This document shows, one piece after another, positions 1 to 8,584 of a stretch of 64,000 nt of DNA. The DNA comes from Glycomyces algeriensis. Its GTDB lineage: Bacteria > Actinomycetota > Actinomycetes > Mycobacteriales > Micromonosporaceae. Numbering within the stretch: the first letter of the stretch is position 1; each line of letters starts with the position of its first letter. A model generated the notes under the pieces. The model had not been told where the DNA came from and made no database searches. It was given only the letters and a program-made list of their open reading frames with translations. Where the stretch lies: positions 124,001 to 188,000 of the forward strand of contig NZ_JAPZVR010000006.1 of the NCBI RefSeq assembly GCF_027622855.1, in the 5' to 3' direction. A program made the position numbers and the translations under genes.

Positions 1-171
1 CTGTTCGCGGAACTCCGCCGCCCGGCGGGCCGCCGGCCCTATCGCGCTTGCCGGACGGCTAGTGCCCGGAATAGGATTCGGCCACCGCCATTCGTTCGGC
101 GGCACCGCCGGTGCGCCCGCCAACGGGCGCGCCGTCCGCCGCTACACCCAGCGCCGCAGCGAGGAGCCTCA

Positions 172-2211
172 GTGACCGAGAACCCGTTCCTGTCCCCATC
201 CGACCTCCCCTACCAGCTCCCGCCGTTCGCGGCGGTCGCGAACGAGCACTACCTGCCCGCGTTCGAGCAGGGCATGGCCGAGCAGCTCGAGGCCGTCGAC
301 GCCATCGCCAACGACGCGGAGGCGCCGACCTTCGCGAACACCGTGGTGGCCCTGGAGCGGTCCGGCCTCGGCACGCTCAAGCGGGTCGCCCTCGTGTTCT
401 TCAACAAGAACTCCTCGGACACCGACGACGACCTGAACGCGATCGAGTCCGAGATCAGCCCGAAGCTCGCCGCGCACGCGGACAAGATCCTGCTGAACCC
501 GGCGCTGTTCGCGCGCATCGAGGCGGTCTGGGAGCAGCGCGGGCAGCTCGGCCTGGACGAGCAGGACGAGCGGCTGCTGGAGCGGTACAGGACCGAGTTC
601 GTGCGCGGCGGCGCCGCGCTCGACGCCGACGGGAAGGCGCGGCTCTCGGCGATCAACACCGAACTGGCCGAACTCGCCTCCAAGTTCAACCAGCAGATCC
701 TCAGCGACATCAACGACGCGGCCGTGCACGTCACCGACCGTGCGGAGCTCGACGGGCTCGGCGAGGACCAGATCGGGGCCGCCGCGTCGGCCGCGAAGGA
801 GCGCGGCATCGAGGGCTGGCTCATCACGCAGTCGAACTTCTCGCGCCACCCGCTCCTGGAGGACCTCAAGGACCGGGGCCTGCGCGAGCGGCTGTACAAG
901 GCCACGATCGGGCGCGGCGCCGGGAACGCCGAGACGCTGCTGCGGATGGTGCGCCTGCGCGCCGAGAAGGCGCAGCTGCTCGGCTTCGAGCACTTCGCCG
1001 CGTACATCGCCGCGGACCAGACCGCCGGGAACGCCGGGATCATCGCCGAGCGCCTCGCCGGGCTCGCCGAGGCCTCGGTGCGCAACGCGCGCCGCGAGGC
1101 CGCGGAGCTGCAGGAGGTCATCGACGCCGACGGCGGCGGCTTCGAGCTGGCCGCGTGGGACTGGTCGTTCTATGCGAAGCAGGTGCGCCAGGCCAAGTTC
1201 GGCTTCGACGCCGAAGCGCTGAAGCCGTACCTCGAACTCGACCGGGTCCTCGTCGACGGCGTCTTCCACGCCGCCGAGAAGGAGTTCGGGCTGACCTTCG
1301 AGGAGCGGAAGGACCTGGAGGGCTACCACCCCGAGGCCCGTGTCTGGGAGGTCTTCGACAGCGGAGAACCGCTCGGCCTGTTCGTGGGCGACTTCTTCAC
1401 CCGCGACTCGAAGAAGGGCGGCGCGTGGATGAACCCGCTCGTCGTCCAGTCCGAGCTCACCGGCGACAAGCCCGTGGTGGTCAACAACCTCAACATCGTC
1501 AAGCCCTCCGAAGGGCAGCCCGCGCTGGTCACCGTCGACAACGTGACGACGCTGTTCCACGAGTTCGGGCACGCCCTCCACGGCCTGCTCTCGGCCTGCC
1601 GCTACCCGAAGACCTCGATGACCTCGACGCCGCGCGACTTCGTGGAGTACCCGTCGCAGGTCAACGAGATGTGGGAGGACTGGCCGGAGGTCACCGCGAA
1701 CTACATGCGCCACTACGAGACCGGTGAGGCCGCCCCGGCCGAGCTGATCGCGCAGTGGAAGGCCGCCGGGAAGTTCGGCGAGGGCTTCGCGTCGACCGAG
1801 TACCTGGGCGCGGCCCTGCTCGACCAGGCCTGGCACCGGCTCACTCCCGATGAGGTGCCGGACGGCGGCGACGACCCGTTCGCGGTCGTGGAGGCGTTCG
1901 AGCGCAAGGCGCTCGAGGACGCCGGGATCTACATGCCCGAGATCGCCCCGCGCTACCGCTCGGGCTACTTCGCGCACATCTCGATCGGCTACGCCGCCGG
2001 GTACTACTCGTACATCTGGTCCGAGATCCTCGACGCCGACACGGTGGAGTGGTTCAAGGAGCAGGGCGGCCTGACCCGCGAGAACGGCGACCACTTCCGC
2101 GCGACCCTGCTCAGCAAGGGCGGTTCGATCGACCCGATGGAGTCCTACCGCCGCTTCCGCGGCCGCGACGCCGTGATCGACCCGCTGCTGGAGCGGCGCG
2201 GGCTGCGCTGA
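172..2211 (+). CDS. dcp: M3 family zinc peptidase (peptidyl-dipeptidase Dcp-like)
   Basis: This 679-residue protein is a zinc metallopeptidase of family M3, probably a cytosolic peptidyl-dipeptidase or oligopeptidase that degrades short peptides. The zinc motif HEFGH lies at residues 463-467, and the third ligand is the Glu of VEYPSQ near residue 492. There is no signal peptide, and the length is normal for Dcp/oligopeptidase A (about 680). The GTG at 172 follows a GAGGAG ribosome site by a few bases and gives MTENPFLSPSDLP, the usual family N-terminus. It is monocistronic: a palindromic repeat and a strong hairpin follow the stop. Family assignment is secure; exact substrate preference is not visible. 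Confidence 0.95.
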   Translation: MTENPFLSPSDLPYQLPPFAAVANEHYLPAFEQGMAEQLEAVDAIANDAEAPTFANTVVALERSGLGTLKRVALVFFNKNSSDTDDDLNAIESEISPKLAAHADKILLNPALFARIEAVWEQRGQLGLDEQDERLLERYRTEFVRGGAALDADGKARLSAINTELAELASKFNQQILSDINDAAVHVTDRAELDGLGEDQIGAAASAAKERGIEGWLITQSNFSRHPLLEDLKDRGLRERLYKATIGRGAGNAETLLRMVRLRAEKAQLLGFEHFAAYIAADQTAGNAGIIAERLAGLAEASVRNARREAAELQEVIDADGGGFELAAWDWSFYAKQVRQAKFGFDAEALKPYLELDRVLVDGVFHAAEKEFGLTFEERKDLEGYHPEARVWEVFDSGEPLGLFVGDFFTRDSKKGGAWMNPLVVQSELTGDKPVVVNNLNIVKPSEGQPALVTVDNVTTLFHEFGHALHGLLSACRYPKTSMTSTPRDFVEYPSQVNEMWEDWPEVTANYMRHYETGEAAPAELIAQWKAAGKFGEGFASTEYLGAALLDQAWHRLTPDEVPDGGDDPFAVVEAFERKALEDAGIYMPEIAPRYRSGYFAHISIGYAAGYYSYIWSEILDADTVEWFKEQGGLTRENGDHFRATLLSKGGSIDPMESYRRFRGRDAVIDPLLERRGLR

Positions 2212-2216
2212 GCGGC

Positions 2217-2253
2217 GGACTCGTAAGTGCGGCGGAGCCGTGCTCACCGGTCC
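2217..2253. repeat. 37-nt intergenic palindrome, copy A
   Basis: This imperfect palindrome begins 5 nt after the M3 peptidase stop. It folds into a hairpin with a GGA loop and GGAC/GTCC ends. It matches 32 of 37 bases of the element at 14329-14365, and most differences keep base pairing or G-U pairs. It has no T tract and lies upstream of the real terminator, so it is more likely a dispersed REP-like element than a terminator. Confidence 0.6.
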
Positions 2254-2264
2254 AAAAGCGGCAC

Positions 2265-2301
2265 GCGAAGGGCCCGAAGCAATCCGCTTCGGGCCCTTCG
2301 C
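2265..2301 (+). terminator. Terminator of the M3 peptidase gene
   Basis: A perfect 16-bp stem (2265-2280 with 2286-2301) has the 5-nt loop AATCC and is followed by ATTTCC. It lies 53 nt after the peptidase stop. Confidence 0.75.
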
Positions 2302-2316
2302 ATTTCCGACTTATCC

Positions 2317-2338
2317 GATATATCCCCTTAGGGGACCC
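2317..2338. repeat. Short intergenic motif GATATATCCCC..TTAGGG, copy 1
   Basis: GATATATCCCCTTAGGGGAC lies just after the peptidase terminator. A close copy occurs at 12487-12510, also just after a gene end and also next to other repeat elements. It contains a small TCCCC/GGGGA hairpin. Its function is unknown. Confidence 0.4.
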
Positions 2339-2396
2339 CTGATTGACCTGTACGCGACGGGTACCACACGCACCGTTCGCGAGCGGTCTTCACTAA

Positions 2397-2426
2397 CCCG
2401 CACGACCACCCCCGTGGTCGTGCGGG
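2397..2426. terminator. Hairpin terminator between convergent genes
   Basis: A 13-bp stem (2397-2409 with 2414-2426) with a CCCC loop lies between the ends of the peptidase and the Stealth gene. On the plus side it is followed by TCTTTG. It probably serves the Stealth gene as well. Confidence 0.6.
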
Positions 2427-2437
2427 TCTTTGCCCGC

Positions 2438-4141
2438 CTAGAACGCCATGGCCTTCTCCCAAGGCGAGGGCACCGGGAAGTACGCCTCGAGGAAGCGCCG
2501 CATCATGTTCGAGCGCTCCTCCGCCAGGCCCTCGGGCAGGCCGGCGTCGTTGATGCAGAACGTGTCGCGGTCTCGCCGCTCCAGGAGCAGCTCGAGCCGC
2601 TCCGCCACGTCGGGCATCCCCAGCTCCACGTAGGCATCCTGCGCCTCGCCGTGGACCGCGCGGCCGGTGAAGCACGCGTAGTAGTGCTGGAGGGTCACCG
2701 TCGAGACGTCCGTGACGTTCCGGAAGGCGCTCTGCGCGGTCCGCGCCAGGTCCTCCTCGAACTCCTTCTCGACCTCCGCGAGCACGCTGCGCTGCAGCGG
2801 GTACGGCACGTGCTTCATCATCCGCGAGATGGTCCGCCCGAAGGCCCGCTCCAGCAGCGCCCGGTCGTTCTTGAACGCCGCGTTCGGGGGCGAGTCGGCC
2901 GTGCTCACCGGGTCCATCCCGATGAACGTCTGCGCCGGGAAGAACCGCGCGATCCCGCTCGGCTCGAAGAACAGGCGCGGGTCGACCGGCTTGCCGACGA
3001 ACATGTCGTCGTTGAAGTACAGGAAGTGCTCCGAGAGCCCCTCGATGCGGTGCAGCTGCGTCTCGATCGCGTGCGAGTTGAAGGTGGGCAGGCAGTCCGG
3101 GTCGTCGAAGAGGTCCCGGTGGTCCACCACGGTGATCCCCGGGGCGTCCGCGTCGAGCCAGTGCGGGCGCTGCCGGTCGGTCACCAGGTACACGTGCCGC
3201 ACCCACGGCGCGTTGAGGTGCAGGGAGCGCAGCGAGAACCGCAGCTCCTCGCGGTCGTGGAAGCGGGCCGCGTTCGCCGACTCGGCGTGGTACGGCGACT
3301 GGTCGGCCTCGGCGCGGCGGCGCAGCCACGCGTGGTCGGCGCCGTCCACCCAGGTGTACACGACGTCGATCGGGAACTCGACGAGGTCGAGCCCGGGCCG
3401 GGAGAACTCCGGCCGGGTCGAGACGCGCGGCAGGTCGGCGCGCGGCCCGGCCGCCAGCGCCGTGAAGAGGCGCCCGGGTGCTGAGACCCGGGCGCCGTCG
3501 TCGCGGACGACGGGACTGATGCGGTTGTGCCTGGGGGCCAGGAGGTGGCCGTCGCCGGTGCCGGTCCAGAACTCGACGTCGCAGCCGCTGTCGGCGCCGA
3601 AGAGGAGGTCGCGCCCGGCGTCGGTCCACAGCCAGGAGGCGCGGACGAGCGGCACGTCGCCCATGTCGGCGCTGCGGGCCCACTGCGGGCGGTTGAGCCC
3701 GAGCTCTGATTCGCGGAAGGCCGGTTCGGGCACCGAGAGGCGCCCGCCGGTGGCGTCGCAGAGGATCGCGAGGGCGGTGCACACGCGCTGCCGGTCGGCG
3801 GCGTTGACGGCGAGGACGGGGCGGGTGAGGCTGAAGCCGGGCACGGCGAAGTGGTCGACGCCGGCGGCGGTGAGGATCGCGGTGACGATCTCGAGGTTGC
3901 GGCGCCAGACTTCGAGCGGCGTGGGTTCGGCGAGCGTGTACGCGGGGCGGATCTCGCCCTGGTGCAGGAGGTGGGCGACGTCGAGGTCGGTGAAGTACCC
4001 GTACGGTTCGGTGGCCTCGGTGCGGGCCTTCCCGAACGGGGGTTCGACTGGTCGGGGGTGGGTGAGTTCCGCCGCTTCGTCAAACGGGGGAAGGAATTCC
4101 GTAGCTCGGGTTGCGATGCGACGGTCATTGTCTGCGAACAA
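2438..4141 (-). CDS. Stealth family polysaccharide phosphotransferase
   Basis: The protein carries the conserved Stealth regions. CR1 (PIDVVYTWVDGADHAW) is near residue 258, CR2 (RDREELRFSLRSLHL-type, ending VYLVTDRQRP) follows, and CR3 (FLYFNDDMFVGKP) is near residue 373, with CR4 toward the C-terminus. Stealth proteins are hexose-1-phosphate transferases that build phosphodiester-linked surface polysaccharides. I place the start at a TTG at 4141 because AGGAGG (4149-4154) sits 7 nt upstream. An in-frame start at 4231 would add 30 residues with no good ribosome site. The first 250 residues are an extra domain that I do not recognise. No other capsule genes are adjacent, so this is a lone surface-glycan enzyme. 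It likely acts at the cytoplasmic face of the membrane. Confidence 0.9.
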   Translation of the reverse strand: MFADNDRRIATRATEFLPPFDEAAELTHPRPVEPPFGKARTEATEPYGYFTDLDVAHLLHQGEIRPAYTLAEPTPLEVWRRNLEIVTAILTAAGVDHFAVPGFSLTRPVLAVNAADRQRVCTALAILCDATGGRLSVPEPAFRESELGLNRPQWARSADMGDVPLVRASWLWTDAGRDLLFGADSGCDVEFWTGTGDGHLLAPRHNRISPVVRDDGARVSAPGRLFTALAAGPRADLPRVSTRPEFSRPGLDLVEFPIDVVYTWVDGADHAWLRRRAEADQSPYHAESANAARFHDREELRFSLRSLHLNAPWVRHVYLVTDRQRPHWLDADAPGITVVDHRDLFDDPDCLPTFNSHAIETQLHRIEGLSEHFLYFNDDMFVGKPVDPRLFFEPSGIARFFPAQTFIGMDPVSTADSPPNAAFKNDRALLERAFGRTISRMMKHVPYPLQRSVLAEVEKEFEEDLARTAQSAFRNVTDVSTVTLQHYYACFTGRAVHGEAQDAYVELGMPDVAERLELLLERRDRDTFCINDAGLPEGLAEERSNMMRRFLEAYFPVPSPWEKAMAF

Positions 4142-4330
4142 ATCGACACCTCCTGACACGTACGGCGTGCGCCGTTGCGGGGTGGACCGGGACTGGTACC
4201 GGCAGGGTGAAGGCAGGTCGTCGCTGACCACGCCTGAACGTCACGTGGCCGGACATTGACACTGTTACCAACAGTAGGCCACATGCCAGTGACAGAATGG
4301 TGTCAGATTCGCTTCCGGTGCGTCAACCGC

Positions 4331-4359
4331 AACGGGCGCCGCCTGAGGCGACGCCCGTT
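4331..4359 (-). terminator. Terminator of the 2H phosphoesterase gene
   Basis: An outer 8-bp stem (4331-4338 with 4352-4359) plus an inner CGCC/GGCG stem with a TGA loop lies 16 nt beyond the stop of the gene at 4375-5016. There is no clear T tract. Confidence 0.5.
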
Positions 4360-4374
4360 CACAGATTGAGTTCC

Positions 4375-5016
4375 TTACTCCCCCAAGGGGATTCGGGCGA
4401 TGTGTTCCCAGGTGTAGGTGGAGGCGTCCTCGGATTGGATGACTCGGACGAGATCCACTGCACTGACGGTGATTTCGGTCCTACCTGGTCGAACGTCGCG
4501 AAGCTTGTTCTGGATGGCGCCGCGGCGCGGGTGGACCTCGACGTCGGCGGACCGGTAGGAGAGCGAGACGTGCCCGGGGCCGCCGCAGGGGCGGCCGTGG
4601 TCGCCCTCGACGATGTCGTTGACGGCGTCCACGCAGGCGTCGACCAGCCTGCGGAACGAGGTGTCGGGGAACGTGTCGAGCATGATCGCGCCGGTCGCGG
4701 CGAGCGCCGGGCCGATGGTCAGGGGGAAGGGCCCGATCTCGGCGGTCTTCTCGCGGAGCCGGTTGACGAGCTTCTCGCGGGTGGAGTCGTCGATCGTCGC
4801 GGCGTCGCACTCGACGGAGGCGATGGTGGCGTGGAGCCATTCGAGCGGGACGTGGCGGTCGCCGTCGGCCCGGTCGATGACCTCGCGGTAGGACTCGGCG
4901 ACGGCCTTGACCTGGTCGAGGTCGGTCAGGTACACGTGGAGTTTGGTCCAACCCTCGGGCCAGCGCTGCCCCGAGTGCGGGGGCTTGGGTCCGGTTGCGG
5001 GTGCAGATGTGTTCAC
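4375..5016 (-). CDS. 2H phosphoesterase / 2'-5' RNA ligase-like protein
   Basis: The 213-residue protein has the two H-x-[ST] motifs of the 2H phosphoesterase (LigT-like) superfamily: WLHATIA at about residues 61-67 and GHVSLSY at about 147-153. These motifs form the catalytic pair that acts on 2',3'-cyclic phosphate or 2'-5' phosphodiester bonds in RNA ends or small nucleotides. It has no signal peptide or membrane segment. It is transcribed alone, with terminator-like hairpins at 4331-4359 after it and 5050-5073 before it. Physiological substrates of actinobacterial members are mostly unknown, so only the chemistry is inferred. Confidence 0.8.
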   Translation of the reverse strand: MNTSAPATGPKPPHSGQRWPEGWTKLHVYLTDLDQVKAVAESYREVIDRADGDRHVPLEWLHATIASVECDAATIDDSTREKLVNRLREKTAEIGPFPLTIGPALAATGAIMLDTFPDTSFRRLVDACVDAVNDIVEGDHGRPCGGPGHVSLSYRSADVEVHPRRGAIQNKLRDVRPGRTEITVSAVDLVRVIQSEDASTYTWEHIARIPLGE

Positions 5017-5049
5017 TGCTGCATCAATGCCTTAGCGCGAATCAGGTGT

Positions 5050-5073
5050 GACGGCGCCCGGGCGGGCGCCGTC
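5050..5073. terminator. Terminator at the end of the cyd operon
   Basis: A perfect 10-bp GC stem (5050-5059 with 5064-5073) has the loop GGGC. It lies about 60 nt past the cydC stop, between cydC and the 2H phosphoesterase gene. Confidence 0.55.
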
Positions 5074-5132
5074 GGTCGTTTCCACCGGCACGTCGTTCGA
5101 AGCACGCATCCTGGTAGCACCGTTCCGGGAGT

Positions 5133-6827
5133 CTACCCAGGGGGAGCCACGCCCAATAGCCGGTTGTCCGGCGCGTCACGTCGCGGAGTCGGGACCGGGC
5201 CGCGCAGGTGCACGACGCGGTCGACGACGCCTTCGGGCAGCGGCCGGTGGGTGATGATGATCGTGGTCTTGCCTTCAAGAGCGGCGGCGGCCGTGCGGAG
5301 TACGCGTTCGGCGGTGGCGGCGTCGAGGTGCGCGTCGGGTTCGTCGAGGACGAGCACTTCGCGGTCGGCGAGGAGGCAGCGGGCCAGGGCGATGCGGCCG
5401 CGTTCGCCGCCGGAGACGGCGCGGCCGTGCTCGCCCAGGCGGGTCTGGAGGCCGTCGGGCAGGGCCTCGAGCCAGTCGCGGAGGCCGGCCCAGCGGAGGG
5501 CGCGGGCGAGGTCCCCGTCGTCGGCGCCGGGCCGGGCGAGGCGCAGGTTCTCGGCGAGCGTGGTGTCGAAGACGTGGGCGTCCTGCGAGCACAGGCCGAC
5601 GGTGCGGCGGATGTCGTCGCCGTCGTACTCGGCGAGTTCGACGCCGCCGAAGCGGAGGGTCCCCTCGTAGGGCAGGAAGCCCATGAGGGCGGCGGCGAGC
5701 GTTGACTTGCCGGAGCCGGACGGGCCCATGACGGCGACGCGCTCGCCGGGCTGGACGGTGAGGTCGAAGCCATGGAGTGCGGGCTCCTCGGCGCCGGGCC
5801 AGGTGACGGAGAGCCGCTTGATCTCGATGAACGGCGGCCCGCCGAGCGGGTTCGGTTCGTACTCCATGGGTTCGGCCGGGTCGGGGCGCGGCTCCGGAGC
5901 CTGGGTGATCTCCAGGAGGCGGCGGCCGCAGGCCTTGGCGACGGCGGTCTGCTGGGCGGCGGCGGGCAGTGCGAGCACGGGCTCGAACGCGGCGAGCGGG
6001 ACGAGCGCGACGACGGCGAGCAGGACGCCGTCGAGGGTGCCCGCGGCGACGGCCGGGATGCCGGTGGCGAGCGCGCCGGTGACGGCGGCCGCGAGGGCGA
6101 GGAGCCCGGCGGCCTCGCCGAGTCCGGCGGTCCAGGCGATGCGGGCGTGGGCGCGGCGCAGCCGGTCGTCGCCTTCCAGGACGTGCTCGAGCGCCGCGGC
6201 GTCGGTGCCGGCGGCGACGAGCTCTTCGCGGCCGTGCAGGAGGGCGCGCACGCCTTCGGTGAGGTCGCCGCGGGCGCTCGCGGTGGCGCGCACCGCGTAC
6301 CGGGAGGTCCAGGTCGCCAGCGCGGGGCCGGCGAGTGCGGCGGCGAGCAGGCAGGCGGCGAGGACGGCCCCGGCGGCGGGCAGGAGCGCGGTCTGCAGGA
6401 CGACCGCGCAGACGGCGACGATGACCGCGGAGGCCAGCGGCAGCGCGCCGCGCAGCCACCGGTCCCCCACGCCGTCCACGTCGTCGACGAGGCGGGCCTG
6501 GAGGTCGCCGGAGCGCCACACGGGGACGCCGGCGGGGGCGAGGCGCACGAGCTTGCGCCACACGGCGATCCGCAGCCGTTCGAGGCCGCGGAAGGCCGCA
6601 TCGTGCGAGACGAGGCGTTCGGTGTAGCGGAGCACGCCGCGGCTGATGCCGAAGAGCCGCACCGAGGTGATGGCGACCATCAGGTACAGGATCGGCGGCT
6701 GCTCCCAGGCGCGCGAGATCAGGTAGCCGGAGACGGCCAGGAGCGCGAGGGCGCTGAGCTGCGCCAGGGCGCCGAGTGTCGCGCCGAGGCCGAGCCTCAG
6801 GGCGATCGTGTTGCGTACGAAGCTCAC
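5133..6827 (-). CDS. cydC: Thiol reductant ABC exporter subunit CydC
   Basis: This 564-residue half-transporter has six N-terminal membrane helices (about 1-310) and an ATPase domain. Walker A is GPSGSGKST, the signature is VSGGERGRIALAR and Walker B is VLVLDEPDAHLD. With CydD it forms the heterodimer known from E. coli to export cysteine/glutathione and to be required for cytochrome bd assembly. Its GTG start overlaps the cydD stop as GTGA, so the two are translationally coupled. It is the last gene of cydABDC. All ATPase motifs are intact here, unlike the ABC pairs later in the window. Confidence 0.93.
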   Translation of the reverse strand: MSFVRNTIALRLGLGATLGALAQLSALALLAVSGYLISRAWEQPPILYLMVAITSVRLFGISRGVLRYTERLVSHDAAFRGLERLRIAVWRKLVRLAPAGVPVWRSGDLQARLVDDVDGVGDRWLRGALPLASAVIVAVCAVVLQTALLPAAGAVLAACLLAAALAGPALATWTSRYAVRATASARGDLTEGVRALLHGREELVAAGTDAAALEHVLEGDDRLRRAHARIAWTAGLGEAAGLLALAAAVTGALATGIPAVAAGTLDGVLLAVVALVPLAAFEPVLALPAAAQQTAVAKACGRRLLEITQAPEPRPDPAEPMEYEPNPLGGPPFIEIKRLSVTWPGAEEPALHGFDLTVQPGERVAVMGPSGSGKSTLAAALMGFLPYEGTLRFGGVELAEYDGDDIRRTVGLCSQDAHVFDTTLAENLRLARPGADDGDLARALRWAGLRDWLEALPDGLQTRLGEHGRAVSGGERGRIALARCLLADREVLVLDEPDAHLDAATAERVLRTAAAALEGKTTIIITHRPLPEGVVDRVVHLRGPVPTPRRDAPDNRLLGVAPPG

Positions 6828-8584
6828 CAGTCCACCTCTCTGTCGGCGATCGCGCGCACCGCGGGGCGGTGGGAGGCGATCAGGACGGTCCGCTGGTCGC
6901 GGTAGGGCGCGAAGGAGTCGAGGACGGCCTGCTCGGTGTCGGAGTCGAGGTGCGCGGTCGGCTCGTCGAGGAGGAGCACCGGCGGGTCGAGCAGGTCGAC
7001 GCGGAGCAGGAAGCGGGCCAGGCCGACCCGGGCGGCCTCGCCGGCGGAGAGCCCGGAGCCGTCGGCGGCGACGGTGCGGGTAGCGGCGGGCGCGTGGGCG
7101 GCCGCGATCGCCTTGGCCACGGCGGGATCAGAGGCCCCATCGGGAACGGCGAGGCGCACGTTCTCGGCGACCGTGCCGTCGATGAGGACCGGCCGCTGCG
7201 GGAGCCACGCGATCGAGCGGCGCACTGCGGCGAGGTCGAGGTCGGTCAGTTCGGCGTCGTCGAACGCGATCGAACCGGAGACGGGCTGCCGGAAGCCGAC
7301 GAGCGCCGCCATGAGGGTCGACTTCCCGGCGCCGGAGCGCGCGGTAAGGACCGTGGTCTGCCCGGCCGGGACCGTCAGGCTCAGCTCGGGGAGGGGCTGG
7401 CGTCCCGGGTACGCGAAGACGGTGCGGCGGAACATGATCGTGGGGGCGCGGCCCAGCGGCGTCCGCATGGTGCGGGACGCGGTGATCGCGGCGGAGCCGG
7501 GCTTGGTCTCCGGGCCGGGCGTGCTGCCCCGGCCGGACCAGCGTGCCAGTGCCGAGGCGGCCGTACCGGTCGTGTCCGGTTCGGAGGCGGTCTCGGCGTG
7601 CTCGGGGGTGTCGCCGAGGATCGCGAAGACCTGCTCCGCTGCGGCGAGCCCTTCGGCGCTGGCGTGGTAGTGCGCGCCCACATTGCGCAGCGGCAGGTAC
7701 GCCTCGGGGGCGAGGATGAGGACCAGCAGTGCGGTCTTGAGCCCGGCTTCGCCGGTGAGGCCGCCTTCGACGAGGTCGACGCCCACGGTGACGGCCACGA
7801 CCGCGACGGACAGGCTCGCGGCGAGTTCGAGGACGAGCGCCGAGCAGAACGCCACGCGCAGCAGCGACATCGAGCGGCGCCGGTACGAGCCGGTCGTGAC
7901 CTCGATGGCCCCCGCCTGCTTGGCGGCGCGGCCGAAGGCCTTGAGCGTCGGGAGTCCGGCCACGAGGTCCGCGAAGTGGTGCGCGAGGTGGGAGGTGGCC
8001 TCCCACTGGCGTTCGGCGCGCGAGCGCGTGTACAGGCCGATGAGGATGCCGAACAGGGGGATCAGCGGCAGGGTGAGCAGCACGATGAGCGCGGCGGGCG
8101 GGTAGGCGATGAGCATGACCGCGAGCACGCCGACCGGTACGACCACGGCGAGCACGAGCTGCGGCAGGTAGCGCGCGAAGTAGCCGTCGAGCGCGTCGAT
8201 CCCGCGCACCAGCAGCGCGGCGGTCCGGCCGGTGTGGTGCTTGCCCGAGGGCAGTCGCATGAGCTGCTCGAGCGCTTGGCGGCGCAGCCCGGACTTGACG
8301 CCCGCGCTCGCGCGGTGCGCGGCGGCCTCCTGCACGGAGGCCAGGAGCGCCCGCAGGGCGAGCACGATCGCGAGGGCGATGAGCTGCGGCGCCAGGGAAT
8401 CGAGGCTGCGGCCGCCGGCGAACGCGCCCGCGATGAGGCTCGCGGTGAGCCAGGCGCCGGCGACGACACACGCGGTGCGGGCGGCCCCGAGCGCGGCGCA
8501 GACGCCGATGAAGACCGCGGCCCCGCGGGCGCGGTGGAGGAGGCGCCGGTCGACGCCTGCGGGTTTCGGTGCGAGGGTCGTCAT
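6824..8584 (-). CDS. cydD: Thiol reductant ABC exporter subunit CydD
   Basis: CydD has 586 residues: a six-helix membrane domain (GAAVFIGVCAALGAART begins helix 1) and an ATPase domain with SGAGKST Walker A, LSAGEAARVGLAR signature and VLLLDEPTAHLD Walker B. The ATG at 8584 overlaps the cydB stop as ATGA, so I chose it over the longer open frame that runs back through cydB. With CydC it should export thiols to the cell exterior to support maturation of cytochrome bd. A variable linker with Gly/Thr/Ser (about residues 340-380) separates the domains. Confidence 0.93.
   Translation of the reverse strand: MTTLAPKPAGVDRRLLHRARGAAVFIGVCAALGAARTACVVAGAWLTASLIAGAFAGGRSLDSLAPQLIALAIVLALRALLASVQEAAAHRASAGVKSGLRRQALEQLMRLPSGKHHTGRTAALLVRGIDALDGYFARYLPQLVLAVVVPVGVLAVMLIAYPPAALIVLLTLPLIPLFGILIGLYTRSRAERQWEATSHLAHHFADLVAGLPTLKAFGRAAKQAGAIEVTTGSYRRRSMSLLRVAFCSALVLELAASLSVAVVAVTVGVDLVEGGLTGEAGLKTALLVLILAPEAYLPLRNVGAHYHASAEGLAAAEQVFAILGDTPEHAETASEPDTTGTAASALARWSGRGSTPGPETKPGSAAITASRTMRTPLGRAPTIMFRRTVFAYPGRQPLPELSLTVPAGQTTVLTARSGAGKSTLMAALVGFRQPVSGSIAFDDAELTDLDLAAVRRSIAWLPQRPVLIDGTVAENVRLAVPDGASDPAVAKAIAAAHAPAATRTVAADGSGLSAGEAARVGLARFLLRVDLLDPPVLLLDEPTAHLDSDTEQAVLDSFAPYRDQRTVLIASHRPAVRAIADREVDW

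Noticed and set aside
1-171. Possible tail of an upstream gene at the left edge
   Set aside because: A frame ends with TAG at 60-62, but too little sequence is present to tell coding from chance.
169-2247. 692-codon open frame on the minus strand across the M3 peptidase gene
   Set aside because: It is an antisense shadow created by high third-position GC; it has no recognisable motif or ribosome site, and the plus-strand gene has HEFGH and family length.
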